From contig NZ_BDBY01000043.1 in the NCBI RefSeq assembly GCF_001613225.1, positions 28,205 through 92,204 on the forward strand: DNA of 64,000 bases, given 5' to 3'. The DNA is from Nocardia pseudovaccinii NBRC 100343 (GTDB lineage Bacteria; Actinomycetota; Actinomycetes; Mycobacteriales; Mycobacteriaceae). Shown in pieces: positions 41,539-51,301 of the stretch. Both the position numbers and the translations under genes were made by a program. The notes under the pieces were generated by a model, which had not been told where the DNA came from, did not search any database, and worked only from the letters and a program-made list of their open reading frames with translations. The stretch's first letter is position 1. The number at the start of each line of letters is the position of its first letter.

Positions 41539-44345
41539 TCAGTGGTCTTCGGTTTGATCCGCTGTCCAAGCCGCGATCTGAGCGCGGGAGTTGAATCCGA
41601 GCTTGGTCAGGATGTGTTCGACATGACCTTCGGCCGTGCGTTGCGCGATCACCAGCTCGGCGGCGATTTGCCTGTTGGTGAGTCCTTGGGCGATGAGGGC
41701 GGCGACCTGCCGCTCGCGTTTGGTCAATTTCGCGGGGGCGCCCGCCGCGGCGGCCGCATCGGCGGGTTGTACCCCGAGCGCATACGCGATAGCGGCATCC
41801 ATACTCATCTCCCGGCCTTGCCGAAAGGCACCATCGAATCTGCGAGTGCCAAGGGTTTGACGTGTCGTCCGCTCGCATTCCTCGTGAAAGCGCGACATAT
41901 TCCGCAGGACGGCCCGCACACTGCTGCCCACCAGCCATTTTCCCTGGGCTGCCCCCATCAGCACGGCCGCGCGCTCGGTATCGCCCTGGTCAGCGGTAGT
42001 CCAGGCCAGCGCCTCGAGGCTGAATGCGGTGAACACCGGACTATTCGGCCGTCTGTTGATTCGTAATGCCGCCTCGAGCAACCGTTGGGCACGGTCTCGT
42101 TCGCCTTGCAGCCATGCGGAAACACCCAAGCCACGCAACGCGACAGAGCGATAGAGCAATTCGCCCTGCGCTTCGGTGATGGTAAGTACTCGGCGGTAAT
42201 GCTCGGTCGCTGGGACCATGTGGCCGCGCAGTTCGTATGACCAGGCGAGAATGGTCAGAGCACTGATGTAGAGCTCTCCGGTCTCGTTCGAGCCGAGCAG
42301 GTCGACAGCTCGTTCCAGGGCGGAGGATGCGTCGGCCGCTGCGCCGCTGGCAAGTGCGGTGATGCCGGTAGCGTAGGCGAGCTGTCCCTGGATGGCGGGG
42401 GTAGATGCCTGTTGGGCGAGCAGTCGCCCCTCCTCCAGAAGGGCGGCGGTGGCTGGGAAATCCCCCTGTGGCGCGGCCACCTCGCAGGCGGCGCGTAGCG
42501 CACCGATGCGGTCGGGTACCGATTGCGCACCGGGGTGGGCGAGTACGCGGTCGAGCCAGGTTCGGCCTTCCCCGTACATTCCGCGAAGGATCCAGAATTC
42601 GTGCAGCGCGGCGGCGATTCGCAGCCCGGCCGCAGCCGCCTCGTCGGTGTCCTCGGAAAGGCAGCATTCGAGCGCGTCGCGCAGGTTGGGGAGTTCGCGC
42701 TCGAGGCGGGCGATCCAGTAGGGCTGCCGGTCACTGATCCACCCGGCCTGGGCGTCAAGCGCCAATTGCTGGTACCAGTCGCGGTGCCGTCGGCGCAGCT
42801 CCGTATCTTCGCCGGACTCTCGCAGCTTTTGCCGACCGTAGTCGCGCATTGTCTCGAGCATTCGGAATCGGACGATGGTGTCGGATTCCTCCCGGATCAG
42901 AATCGACTTGTCCACCAGGGCGGACAGCACATCGAGCGAGCTGTGCGGCGCAAGGCCGACACCGCATACCTGTTCCACGGCGTCGAGTTCGCAACTCACG
43001 GCGAACACCGACAACCGGGCCCACAGCCGCTGTTCGTCCGGGGTACACAACTCATAGCCCCAGTCGACACACCATCGCAGCGTCTGCTGCCGGGTCGGCG
43101 CGGTACGACTGCCACGGGTGAGCAGCGTGTACCGATCATCGAGGCGTTGCAGAATCTGCTCGGGTGACATCGCACGCATCCGAGCCGCCGCCAGTTCGAT
43201 CGCCAGCGGCAACCCATCCAGCCGAGCGCAAATCCGGGTCACGGCAGCCATGTTGTGCTCGTCGAGTTCGAAGCCCGGCACGGCTGCAGCGGCGCGATCG
43301 GCGAACAGCGTCACCGCATCGAAACGAGGCAGCCTCGTCAGCGCCGGCTCCCGGTCCTGATCCGGGACCGTCAACGGCGCCACCCGCAGCACCGCCTCCC
43401 CCGCGATATTCAACGCTTCCCGGCTGGTGGCGAGAATCCGCAGCTCCGGGCAGGTCCGCAGCAACGCCTCGGTCAACTTCGCCACGGCTTCCACCATGTG
43501 CTCGCAGTTGTCCAGAACGAGCAATATTTCCCGTGCGCCCAGAAATTTGACCAGAACATCGTGCAAAGGACCGGGCGCCGCGTCCCGCACACCCAGGGTA
43601 GCCGCGACGACATCGACCAGCAGCGCGGCATCGGAGACCTCGGCCAGTTCGACCAACCACACCCCGTCGGCGAAATCCCGCCGCGCTTGCGATGCGGCCC
43701 GCAGCGCGAGCCGCGTCTTGCCGACACCGCCGACTCCGGTAAAGGTGATCAGCCGGGACGTGGACAGCAGATTTTTTACCGCCGACAACTCGGTGCGTCG
43801 GCCGACAAAACTAGTCAGCTCGAACGGCAGATTGCCACCACTGCCCGCGGCGGGCGGGCGCCGTCCCTCCACCGCTGGCTCCCGGTGCCGATGCTCGACA
43901 ATCGAATCCGACTGTCGGCCCGCCTCACCAACCGCGACACCCTGGCGCTGCTGCACCTGTCGAATGCTCTCCCCCAGACCCGCCGCGGAAGGGCGTTCGT
44001 CAGGGTCGCGGATCATCGCGGCACCACCACCGACACATCATCGGGGATGCCACTGTCCCGGAGGCCCGGCACCGGCTGGGCGGTGATCCGCGGAAGCTGT
44101 GTCCCGTTCTCAGCCCTACGACGCTGGAACGCGGCATGGCCGGTCAGCGCGCAGAACCGGGTCGCGCCGAGCGCGTACACATCCGCTGCCGCCGTTCGAT
44201 CCAGCGCGACCTGACGGCAGCGATCTACCACCCCGAAACCGCCGCGGCCGATCTGCACCGCATCCTCGAAACCGGCCGCGGCCAACTCCGCCATGGTGGT
44301 CGTTGCCACCTCATGGTGTGTGCGAAGCGGATCGTCCTGGGTCAT
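41539..44345 (-). pseudogene. Ser/Thr kinase-ATPase-LuxR fusion regulator with deleted kinase core and frameshift
   Basis: The main frame (44016-41539) has a STAND-type ATPase (FVGRRTELSAV, GVGGVGKTRL with Lys100, EILLVLDNCEH), a long helical repeat region and a C-terminal LuxR HTH (LTKRERQVAALIAQGLTNRQ ... ILTKLGFNSRAQIA). The upstream frame (44345-44013) starts like PknK-type fusions (AGFEDAVQIGRGGFGVVDRC, the kinase glycine loop), then jumps from ALDR straight to ADVYALGATRFCALTGHAAF near the end of a kinase domain. The VAVK lysine, HRD and DFG motifs are missing, a loss of roughly 190 residues. A frameshift then separates it from RDPDERPSAAG. The kinase is dead; the ATPase-LuxR part may still be made from an internal start. 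Confidence 0.82.
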
Positions 44346-44515
44346 CGGCCGAGTGCGATCCCACCGACATGTCTTTGATCACCGGGCAACATGCGCTTAC
44401 CTTTCGCCAATGTTCAGCGTATCGCCGACAAAGGCGAGGCCGGGGTCGCGCACTCCACCATCGATGCAACCAAGCCAGCCGGTTTCGATCCGGCGGACAA
44501 GGAACAAGCTGAGGT

Positions 44516-45220
44516 CTACTTCGGCGGCGGGACAACGGGGGTGAGGAGCAGCCGTCCCGTGGCGCCGACGCCTTCCTCGAGTCCGCGTTCGGTCATACGG
44601 CGGAGCATGCTGTTGTTGCGTTGCATCCAGAGCGACTGCGTCGTGGCCCAGGCGGCGTCCCTGGCGTGGGCGATGCTGAAGCTGCACAGGATGTGCTTCA
44701 TTGTCTCGGCATCCTTGGTGGTCAGCCGGAGCAACTGGGGCTCGTATTCCGCGCGGACCTCGGCCTCGATCCGGGCCAGCAGCTCATTGACCTTCAGATA
44801 GTCGGCGTGCACCGGTTTGGTGTCGGGTGTGGTGGACCGCTCCTTGCAGGTCATCACGACTGCCATCGCCAAATCGTGGTTGATGTGTGCATTCATGCCC
44901 GCCAACGCGAACTGCAGTGGCCACACGGTGCGGTTGGACCGGGAATCGAAGACCGGCTGCCAGACCGGATTCGGCCATCTGCCGTCCTTGTCGGCGTCGA
45001 TCGCATCGAAATACAGCTGCGCGAACACCACATCGAGGCGTTCGACGAAGTCGGGGTCGGCGAAGAATCCCGCGGTGATCTGTTGACCGACCAATTCGGT
45101 GACGCGCAAATACATGTTGTTGAAGCACGCGACGCCGTCGCGCGGATCGAGCTCGTCCTTGATGTCGTGCATGCGCCGGATGACCTCGGCGACGGGACCG
45201 GGAATTTGAACCGTTGTCAC
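44516..45220 (-). CDS. DUF5995 family protein
   Basis: A GTG at 45220 directly behind GAGGAGGAG gives 234 residues; a longer frame extends upstream to 45424 without a comparable ribosome site. DGVACFNNMYLRVTELV, GFFADPDFVERLDVVFA, LYFDAIDADKDG and QFALAGMNAHINHDLAMAV are the hallmark blocks of DUF5995. Its conserved His (NAHINHD) hints at a metal or catalytic site, but the family function is not known to me. It lies downstream of the mce operon with about 250 bp between them. Confidence 0.85.
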   Translation of the reverse strand: MTTVQIPGPVAEVIRRMHDIKDELDPRDGVACFNNMYLRVTELVGQQITAGFFADPDFVERLDVVFAQLYFDAIDADKDGRWPNPVWQPVFDSRSNRTVWPLQFALAGMNAHINHDLAMAVVMTCKERSTTPDTKPVHADYLKVNELLARIEAEVRAEYEPQLLRLTTKDAETMKHILCSFSIAHARDAAWATTQSLWMQRNNSMLRRMTERGLEEGVGATGRLLLTPVVPPPK

Positions 45221-45467
45221 GATCTCCTCCTCTGCAGTCCTCGGCACGGCGGAGTTACTGCCGGGCAGGTTGAATAGGTACTGGAGGGTTGATCCGCCCG
45301 TCGCGTCGGTTTGCTGAGATTTGTTGGCTTCCACCGGCTTCTCGCCGGGCCTGACCGAACCCTTCCACCTACCACGGTATCGCTGGGCGAACGACCATGA
45401 GCAGCAACGGATTACTTCGGACAAACATCATGGAATCAGTTCCCGACGGTCGGACCGGTGTCGGTAC

Positions 45468-46082
45468 TCATTTCGTTGTGGCTTTCACCGGATGGTCGGT
45501 GCCGACGTCGGTGATCTTCCAGCCCGCACTCTTGTTCACGGTGACCTTGTAGGCCACGGTGGTCATCCCGCCTCCGGGCGTCTGAACACTGGTGGAGCTG
45601 ACGGTGAGGTAGACGTTCACCACGTAGACGCCCGCGTTGTCCGACATGACCTTGGCGGCATCGGGAGTAGCGGTCGAGGTCCAGCGCAGCGGGGTGACCA
45701 GATCACGCATCTTCGGTGCGGTGGTGTCGAATTTCGTGGCCAGGTCGGCGGTGGTATTTGCCTTGAGTCTGCCGATCCAGGCATTGAAATCCTGGTAGTC
45801 GATGGTCGACGCGCCCGTGGCGTAGTCGATGGCGACCTGTTCTGCCTGGCGCTGTTCGGCGGCGGCGGTGTCGCGGTCGGCGAGGTCGCCGCGTGCGAAG
45901 GCCCACAGTGTGCCGAAGGTTACTGCGGCAGTGAGCAGCAGCGCACCGGCCGCGGCGACGAGCACGGTCGACACCGGCACGCGCACGGTTCGCTGTGCGG
46001 TGGCGGGTTTCGCGGCCGAGGGTCCAGTCGTCTCGGGGGTCTCGCCGTCGGTCGGCACATCTTTTTCGGCTGTTGTGGCCAT
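45468..46082 (-). CDS. Mce-associated membrane protein
   Basis: A disordered N-terminus is followed by one transmembrane helix (VPVSTVLVAAAGALLLTAAV) and an outward domain ending VAYKVTVNKSAGWKITDVGT. This is the layout of Mce-associated proteins that stabilise Mce transporters. It is the last gene of the operon, 27 bp after mceF. The length of 204 residues is normal. Confidence 0.85.
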   Translation of the reverse strand: MATTAEKDVPTDGETPETTGPSAAKPATAQRTVRVPVSTVLVAAAGALLLTAAVTFGTLWAFARGDLADRDTAAAEQRQAEQVAIDYATGASTIDYQDFNAWIGRLKANTTADLATKFDTTAPKMRDLVTPLRWTSTATPDAAKVMSDNAGVYVVNVYLTVSSTSVQTPGGGMTTVAYKVTVNKSAGWKITDVGTDHPVKATTK

Positions 46083-46109
46083 GGTGTCTCCGGGTCTCTG
46101 GTGATGGTG

Positions 46110-47081
46110 CTATTTCACGGTGATCTGCAGGTGCAGTGCGCCGTCGTCGCTGGTGGTGTGCAGCGCTTGGGAAATAAGGCTGCTCAGGTCGATTCGCCCC
46201 GCGGCTGTGGTCGCGGATTCGGCGAGCGGCAGCAGTGCGGGGGCGAGTTGTTGCAGCTGTGGACCGGACTCGTGCAGGAAGGCGACGAGCCGGTTCAGAA
46301 ACGGCAGCAGGCCGTCACCGCCCACATAGTCGTCCGGCATGGTGCCGCCTTCGTGATTGCGGACGATGGTCTCGACGACATCGACGACATCGCGGATCTT
46401 GGCGCCGAACTGTCCCCAGTGCGGCCCGCTCTCGGCCAATGCCGGTCCGGCCCAGTCGCTGTCGGCGCCGACTCGCTGCAATTCCTCGAGCAGGGTGCGC
46501 ACTTCACCCGATCGGGACAGCAGCAGTGCCGCCAGCAGCCCGGTGGACCGGCTCAATTCGGGCATGATCTGTTCGGTGCCCGCCAAACCCTGGGACATGG
46601 TCGAGATCAGCTCGCCCAGCGCCTGCGGATCGAACTGTTCGAGGAGCCGGGTCATCGTGTCGGCCAGTTGCGGGATCGACACCGGCATACGGACCTGCTC
46701 GGCGCCGAGCCGCTGCCCGTCGGTGAGATACGGAGCGCCGGTGGTCGTGCCGGGCCGGAATTCGATGTACGGCTCGCCCATGGCCGAGAGCCGCTCGATC
46801 ACCACCGAGCTCGACGCGGGCACGTGGTAGTCGTGTTCGATGCGCAGGTCGACCACGACGCCGCGGTCGGCCGCGGTCACCGTCGTCACATCGCCGACGC
46901 GTACCCCCCGAAACAACACCGGCGACTTCGGCAGCAGCCCACCGGAATTCGGCAACGCCATGGTGAGCCGGGTGTAGTCCTGCAACCAGTCGACGCGGAC
47001 AACGTCGTGGCCGAGGTAGCCGACGCCGAGCACGAGAACGGTCGCGATCGCGCCGAGCGAGGCGATCGAACCGCGCTTCAT
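46110..47081 (-). CDS. mceF: MCE family protein, sixth of operon (MceF position)
   Basis: An N-terminal signal anchor (SIASLGAIATVLVLGVGYLG) is followed by an MlaD/MCE domain (SPVLFRGVRVGDVTTVTAAD, SSSVVIERLSAMGEPYIEF) and a long helical region. MCE proteins form the periplasmic channel through which lipids move to the YrbE permease. The start overlaps the stop of the preceding gene by 4 bp (ATGA). Confidence 0.85.
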   Translation of the reverse strand: MKRGSIASLGAIATVLVLGVGYLGHDVVRVDWLQDYTRLTMALPNSGGLLPKSPVLFRGVRVGDVTTVTAADRGVVVDLRIEHDYHVPASSSVVIERLSAMGEPYIEFRPGTTTGAPYLTDGQRLGAEQVRMPVSIPQLADTMTRLLEQFDPQALGELISTMSQGLAGTEQIMPELSRSTGLLAALLLSRSGEVRTLLEELQRVGADSDWAGPALAESGPHWGQFGAKIRDVVDVVETIVRNHEGGTMPDDYVGGDGLLPFLNRLVAFLHESGPQLQQLAPALLPLAESATTAAGRIDLSSLISQALHTTSDDGALHLQITVK

Positions 47082-48166
47082 CGCACCATTCCGATCACGC
47101 GCAGCGTGTCGATCATCCGGGCGAGCTGCTCGTCCTCGGGCAGCGCTGTCGCGTTTACGAGGTCGACGCCGACGACGTTCACCTTCGGTCCGTGCTCCGC
47201 GAAGGGAATGATCTTGTCCCGCAGCAGAGACACCAGCGCGTTCAGATTCGACGGCGCGTTCAGGTCGAACGGCCGACTAGTGAACGCCAGTGGCACGAAC
47301 GCCTTCGCCGCGCTGTCACCGGAGGCGGCCAGCGGCGCCAGCCATTCGATGCTGTGCGCGATACCGCCCAGCGCGCCGATCACGCCGAGCAACTGGACCA
47401 CGGAAGCGGCCGAGGCGGTGACCTGTGCTGCCGAGGCCGGGGTGAGCAGCTCGGTCAGTTGCGGGGCGTTCTCCTCCAGCACGCGCAGGTTCTCCTGAAT
47501 ACCGTTGGCGAGAGCGGTGACCGCATCGAGGTTGGCGCCGATATCGGTGAGGTCGGCGCCGAGCACCCCGGCGATCCGCGCGATCTCGCCGGGTTTGTCG
47601 GGCATGGTGGCGTTGACCCGGTTGACGATGTCCTGGAAGTGGCCCACCGCACCCGCGCCGATGAAGGTGGACATCCCGGACAGGATGTCTTCCACTTGCA
47701 TGGCGGGTTTGCTCTGTGCCAGCGGGATGACACCGCCAGCTGGGATGTCCGCGCCGAATCCGGCTGCCGGACTGGTCAACTCGATGAAGATGTCGCCCAG
47801 AACCGTGTTCTGGCGCAGCTGCGCGGTGGTGGCCGAGGGCAGCCGCACCGACCGCCGGATCTGCACGTCCGCGACGGCCATGCCGGACGCGTCCGCGGTC
47901 GGGTTCATCACCCGCACCGCGACCAGGTTGCCGATCGGCACACCGGCCGACATGACCTTGGCCCGCGCGGGCAGATTCAGCGTGTTCGCGAATTGGATAC
48001 GCACGTGGTAGGTCTCGCCCGACACCGTTGTGCCGGGCACCGGCACCGAGCCGGGATCGAAGCCGCAGCTCGCGGCCAGCACCGCTGTCAACATGAGCGG
48101 GGCGATCCGGCGCACCCGTCGGAATCGATCGACCGGCAGGGTCTTTCGCCGTCCGGCCCGGTTCAT
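47078..48166 (-). CDS. mceE: MCE family lipoprotein, fifth of operon (MceE position)
   Basis: The start at 48166 is chosen because its ATG overlaps the stop of the upstream gene (ATGA). A signal peptide ends in the lipobox LAASC, as expected for the lipoprotein member of mce operons. The MCE domain follows (YHVRIQFANTLNLPARAKVM, GVPIGNLVAVRV, TVLGDIFIEL), then a helical channel region. 362 residues, normal for the family. Confidence 0.85.
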   Translation of the reverse strand: MNRAGRRKTLPVDRFRRVRRIAPLMLTAVLAASCGFDPGSVPVPGTTVSGETYHVRIQFANTLNLPARAKVMSAGVPIGNLVAVRVMNPTADASGMAVADVQIRRSVRLPSATTAQLRQNTVLGDIFIELTSPAAGFGADIPAGGVIPLAQSKPAMQVEDILSGMSTFIGAGAVGHFQDIVNRVNATMPDKPGEIARIAGVLGADLTDIGANLDAVTALANGIQENLRVLEENAPQLTELLTPASAAQVTASAASVVQLLGVIGALGGIAHSIEWLAPLAASGDSAAKAFVPLAFTSRPFDLNAPSNLNALVSLLRDKIIPFAEHGPKVNVVGVDLVNATALPEDEQLARMIDTLRVIGMVR

Positions 48167-49266
48167 CGGCCCCCCACCACGGCGAACAGCAGCTGCGAAA
48201 GCTCGACGGTGGCCAGGTGATCGCCGGAACCGGCGCAGGCGCCCGGCGACAGTGCGTTCAGCGCGGCGCACACATTGTCGGCATCCGGTTGGGCCAATGC
48301 CACTTTCGGCGCGGCGTAGACCAGCGCCGAGTCACCCGAGACGGGATCGGCGGCCCCGCCGAAGGCGGACGCGATCGGCGGAATCATGGTGATGATCTCC
48401 TGTAGGGAACCGATATGGGCGGCGAGCATGCGCAGATACGGCACTGTGGCCTCGAGTCCGTCGAGCACGGGCCCGCCGTATGGCCGGATTATGGTGTTCA
48501 CCCAGATCAGCAGAGTGCCGATGTGATCGATAATCGGGATGGCCTGACCGAAGATCGAGTCGTTGATGAACTCGAATCCCGGCCCGAGTCTGGTGATGGC
48601 CGCCTCGACTTCGTCCCAGTTGATGCTCAGGGTCTGCGCCAGCGAGGACAGCGCGTCGATCAGCTCGCCGAGGTGCCCGATCGCGGCGTCCGGTGAGCGC
48701 AGTGCCGTACCGAGTTCGTTGATCAATGTGTTGAGAGCGGGCCCGGTGCCCGCGGTCGCTTCGCGGAGTGCCGCGACGCCGTCGCGGACCTGCCTCGAGG
48801 CGCCGGGGTCACCGCCGCCGCCGAGCTCACTGGCGAGTTTCGAGACGGCGTCGAGGGTTTCGGTGATGCTCTTGGCGGTCAGGGTTCGGGTAATGCACTG
48901 GCGCGGATCCCATTTCGCGGATGCGTTGCCGTCGAACAGGACGGCCAGATCGCGGTCCGCCACTAGCGTGTCCGATACGGTGGCGGCCGAAACGCCGCCG
49001 CGCAGTGGATGATCGGCGTCCACTTCGAAATCGACCCGCACGTATTCATCGCCCGGCGCGAGTGCGGTCACGGCGCCTACCGCGATGCCGCGCACGGTGA
49101 CATGGCTGCCCACGTACAGTCCGATCGTGTCGGGCATCGTCGCGCAGTAGGCCTGCATCTTCTTGGGCGGTGCCAGCGCCGTGTAGTAGGCGAACATCGT
49201 AGCGGCGACCAGTACCAGCACGCCGGTGACGGACATGAATCCGCGTGCGGCGAGTATTCGCTTCAT
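48163..49266 (-). CDS. mceD: MCE family protein, fourth of operon (MceD position)
   Basis: The ATG at 49266 lies 2 bp after the stop of the upstream gene; a GTG at 49275 would overlap it. An N-terminal membrane anchor (SVTGVLVLVAATMFAYYTAL), an MCE domain (YVGSHVTVRGIAVGAVTAL) and a long C-terminal helical region are seen. CATMPD and PRQCITRTL contain cysteines that may pair in the periplasm. Confidence 0.82.
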   Translation of the reverse strand: MKRILAARGFMSVTGVLVLVAATMFAYYTALAPPKKMQAYCATMPDTIGLYVGSHVTVRGIAVGAVTALAPGDEYVRVDFEVDADHPLRGGVSAATVSDTLVADRDLAVLFDGNASAKWDPRQCITRTLTAKSITETLDAVSKLASELGGGGDPGASRQVRDGVAALREATAGTGPALNTLINELGTALRSPDAAIGHLGELIDALSSLAQTLSINWDEVEAAITRLGPGFEFINDSIFGQAIPIIDHIGTLLIWVNTIIRPYGGPVLDGLEATVPYLRMLAAHIGSLQEIITMIPPIASAFGGAADPVSGDSALVYAAPKVALAQPDADNVCAALNALSPGACAGSGDHLATVELSQLLFAVVGGR

Positions 49267-49268
49267 AC

Positions 49269-50294
49269 TCAGCACCCCGCTCCCGGCAGTGGAATGCAGA
49301 TCGTGCCGGTGTCGAGGACCTGTGCGGACTGGTCGATGGCAACCGCGCCCTGCGGAGTGGTCAGCTGTCGCAGCCGTTCGAGCGCGTTCTGGATCGTGGC
49401 CAGTGCCGAACCGGTGCCGTCAGCCAGCCCGCGTAGTTCCGGTATCAGCTCGGCGACCCCGCTCGCCAGGGGTTCGAGAGTCTGGTCCCACACCGGGCGC
49501 AGGGCGGTCAGGCGTGCCAGGAACTGATTCGTGATGGACAGACCTGCCATGATTTCGTGATTCTCGGTGAAGATGACGTCCTCGACTCGCCGCAGCGAGG
49601 CGAGGAGATGGAAGATCCGCTGCTTGTTCTGATCGGCGGCGCTCATGTACTCGTCGGCCACCGCCAGCACTCGCGAGATGTCCTCGCGCTGGCTGTTCAT
49701 GATGCCCACCAGGGAATCCATGGCCTGCCCCAGGCGGCGGACGCCATCCGGGCTGGTCGAGATGGCCGATCCGAGCGCGGCGAAATTCTCGCGCAGGGTG
49801 TTGCCGTCGATCGCCCCGACCGGGCTGGCAGCGTCCTGGAAGACCTGCATGAGGCTGTAGGGCAGGCGCACCCTATCGCTCTCGATGACCTTGTCCCCCA
49901 ATGGCTTTCGGCCCGCCGGGAGCACCGCCAGATAATGGCCGCCGATGGCGGTCAGCATCCGGACGTCGAGGGTGGTGGCATCACCGATGAAGACGTCGCT
50001 GTCGACGGTGAAACTCAAGCGCACCCGATCGGCCAGCAGTTCCAGCCCGCGTACAGTGCCGACCGGAATGCCTGCCACGCGCACACTGTCACCCACCCTG
50101 ATCGACCCGGCCTCGGACAGATCGGCGCGATAGGTCTGCTTGCCGAGCGGCAGTGCATAGGTCACCGCTGACACGGCGACCAGCACCACGACCGCCCCCA
50201 AGCCCAGCAGACCGAGCCGGAGTTCTCGCCGCCGGGTATCGCCGGGCGCGGCCGCACCGCGCAGTCGCGCGAGTCCGCGCCGCCGTGAATTCAT
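49269..50294 (-). CDS. mceC: MCE family protein, third of operon (MceC position)
   Basis: The start at 50294 overlaps the upstream stop (ATGA) and begins MNSRRRGLARLRG. A membrane anchor (LGLLGLGAVVVLVAVSAVTY) and an MCE domain (RVGDSVRVAGIPVGTVRGLE, DVRMLTAIGGHYLAVLP) precede a helical region. It ends in a Cys (IPLPGAGC). 341 residues. Confidence 0.85.
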   Translation of the reverse strand: MNSRRRGLARLRGAAAPGDTRRRELRLGLLGLGAVVVLVAVSAVTYALPLGKQTYRADLSEAGSIRVGDSVRVAGIPVGTVRGLELLADRVRLSFTVDSDVFIGDATTLDVRMLTAIGGHYLAVLPAGRKPLGDKVIESDRVRLPYSLMQVFQDAASPVGAIDGNTLRENFAALGSAISTSPDGVRRLGQAMDSLVGIMNSQREDISRVLAVADEYMSAADQNKQRIFHLLASLRRVEDVIFTENHEIMAGLSITNQFLARLTALRPVWDQTLEPLASGVAELIPELRGLADGTGSALATIQNALERLRQLTTPQGAVAIDQSAQVLDTGTICIPLPGAGC

Positions 50295-51301
50295 CGCTTG
50301 CACAACGAGATCCGCTGTCCGTTCAACAGAATCGCCAGTGTGCCTGGGACGTCGGCGTTGCCATGAGAACATATCCGGTTCACCTCCTGGCCGGTGCGGG
50401 GAATCATCGCGTCGAGGGATTGCAGCAACGCGGGCAACCGACCGAGGACATCGGCGGCGACGTGCGGGTCCGGAAAGGCCGTCCGCACGGCCTGCTCGAG
50501 ATCCGGATTGCTGTCGGGTGTCAGTCCGAGTGTGGCCGCGAGGCTGTCGATCGGGGTCAGCACCGATGGCGCGGTCTCGACGAAATCCACCAGACCGTCC
50601 AACTTCTGCTGCAGGGCGTTGAACACATCGTCGATCCCTTCGAGCAGGGTCATCGCGTTGCCCGAGCGCCCGTCGAGGCGGTCGGCGAGCTGCCGTAGAT
50701 TCGCGACCAGCACCGCCAATACCGATTGCCGGTCACGCACATAGGACGACACCCGTTCGATGGCCTCGAGTGCGGGGCCGATCCCGGTGCCGTTTCCGTC
50801 CAGCACCGCCAGAATCGTTTCGGTGAAGTGGTTCACCGCGGCGGGCGACAGTTCGGCCAGCACCGGCTGCAGCCCGTTGAACAGCGCGGTGATATCGAAT
50901 GATCCGAGGGTGCGTTCGATTCCGACGACCGCACCGGGCGGTTGCGGCTTGCCTGCCGAATTCGGTTGCCGCACATCGATATACCGCTGGCCGACGAGGG
51001 TCTGGAAGCGAATCGCGATAGTGCTGGTCCGGTACACCGGATGGCCCGCCTGGACGGTGAAACGCACCCGCGCCCGAAAGTCCTCGTCCAGCTCGATTCC
51101 GCTCACCTTGCCGACCTGCACGCCGAACATGCGCACGTCGTCACCGGTCTTCAGCCCGTTGGCGTCGGTGAACACGGCCGTGTAGGTGATGTCGGCATCG
51201 GCGACGGGGCGTTCGATGGCCTGCACGATAACGATCAGCAGCACGGCCATGAGGAGTGTGAACGCCAGCATGCGCCAGGCGATCGAGCGCAAGCTTTTCA
51301 T
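50291..51301 (-). CDS. mceB: MCE family protein, second of operon (MceB position)
   Basis: It begins MKSLRSIAWRMLAFTLLMAV with a membrane anchor, followed by an MCE domain (DDVRMFGVQVGKVSGIELD, IAIRFQTLVGQRYIDV). The C-terminus carries cysteines (NRICSHGN, RISLCKR), typical of MceB. It overlaps mceA and mceC by 4 bp each. Confidence 0.87.
   Translation of the reverse strand: MKSLRSIAWRMLAFTLLMAVLLIVIVQAIERPVADADITYTAVFTDANGLKTGDDVRMFGVQVGKVSGIELDEDFRARVRFTVQAGHPVYRTSTIAIRFQTLVGQRYIDVRQPNSAGKPQPPGAVVGIERTLGSFDITALFNGLQPVLAELSPAAVNHFTETILAVLDGNGTGIGPALEAIERVSSYVRDRQSVLAVLVANLRQLADRLDGRSGNAMTLLEGIDDVFNALQQKLDGLVDFVETAPSVLTPIDSLAATLGLTPDSNPDLEQAVRTAFPDPHVAADVLGRLPALLQSLDAMIPRTGQEVNRICSHGNADVPGTLAILLNGQRISLCKR

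Noticed and set aside
45443..45464. Terminator hairpin behind the mce operon
   Set aside because: The possible stem is only five bases with a large loop and no T run, so it is not convincing.
45321..47498. Plus-strand frame of 725 codons
   Set aside because: It lies antisense to the Mce-associated protein and mceF genes, and its product is Gly/Arg/His-rich without domain features.
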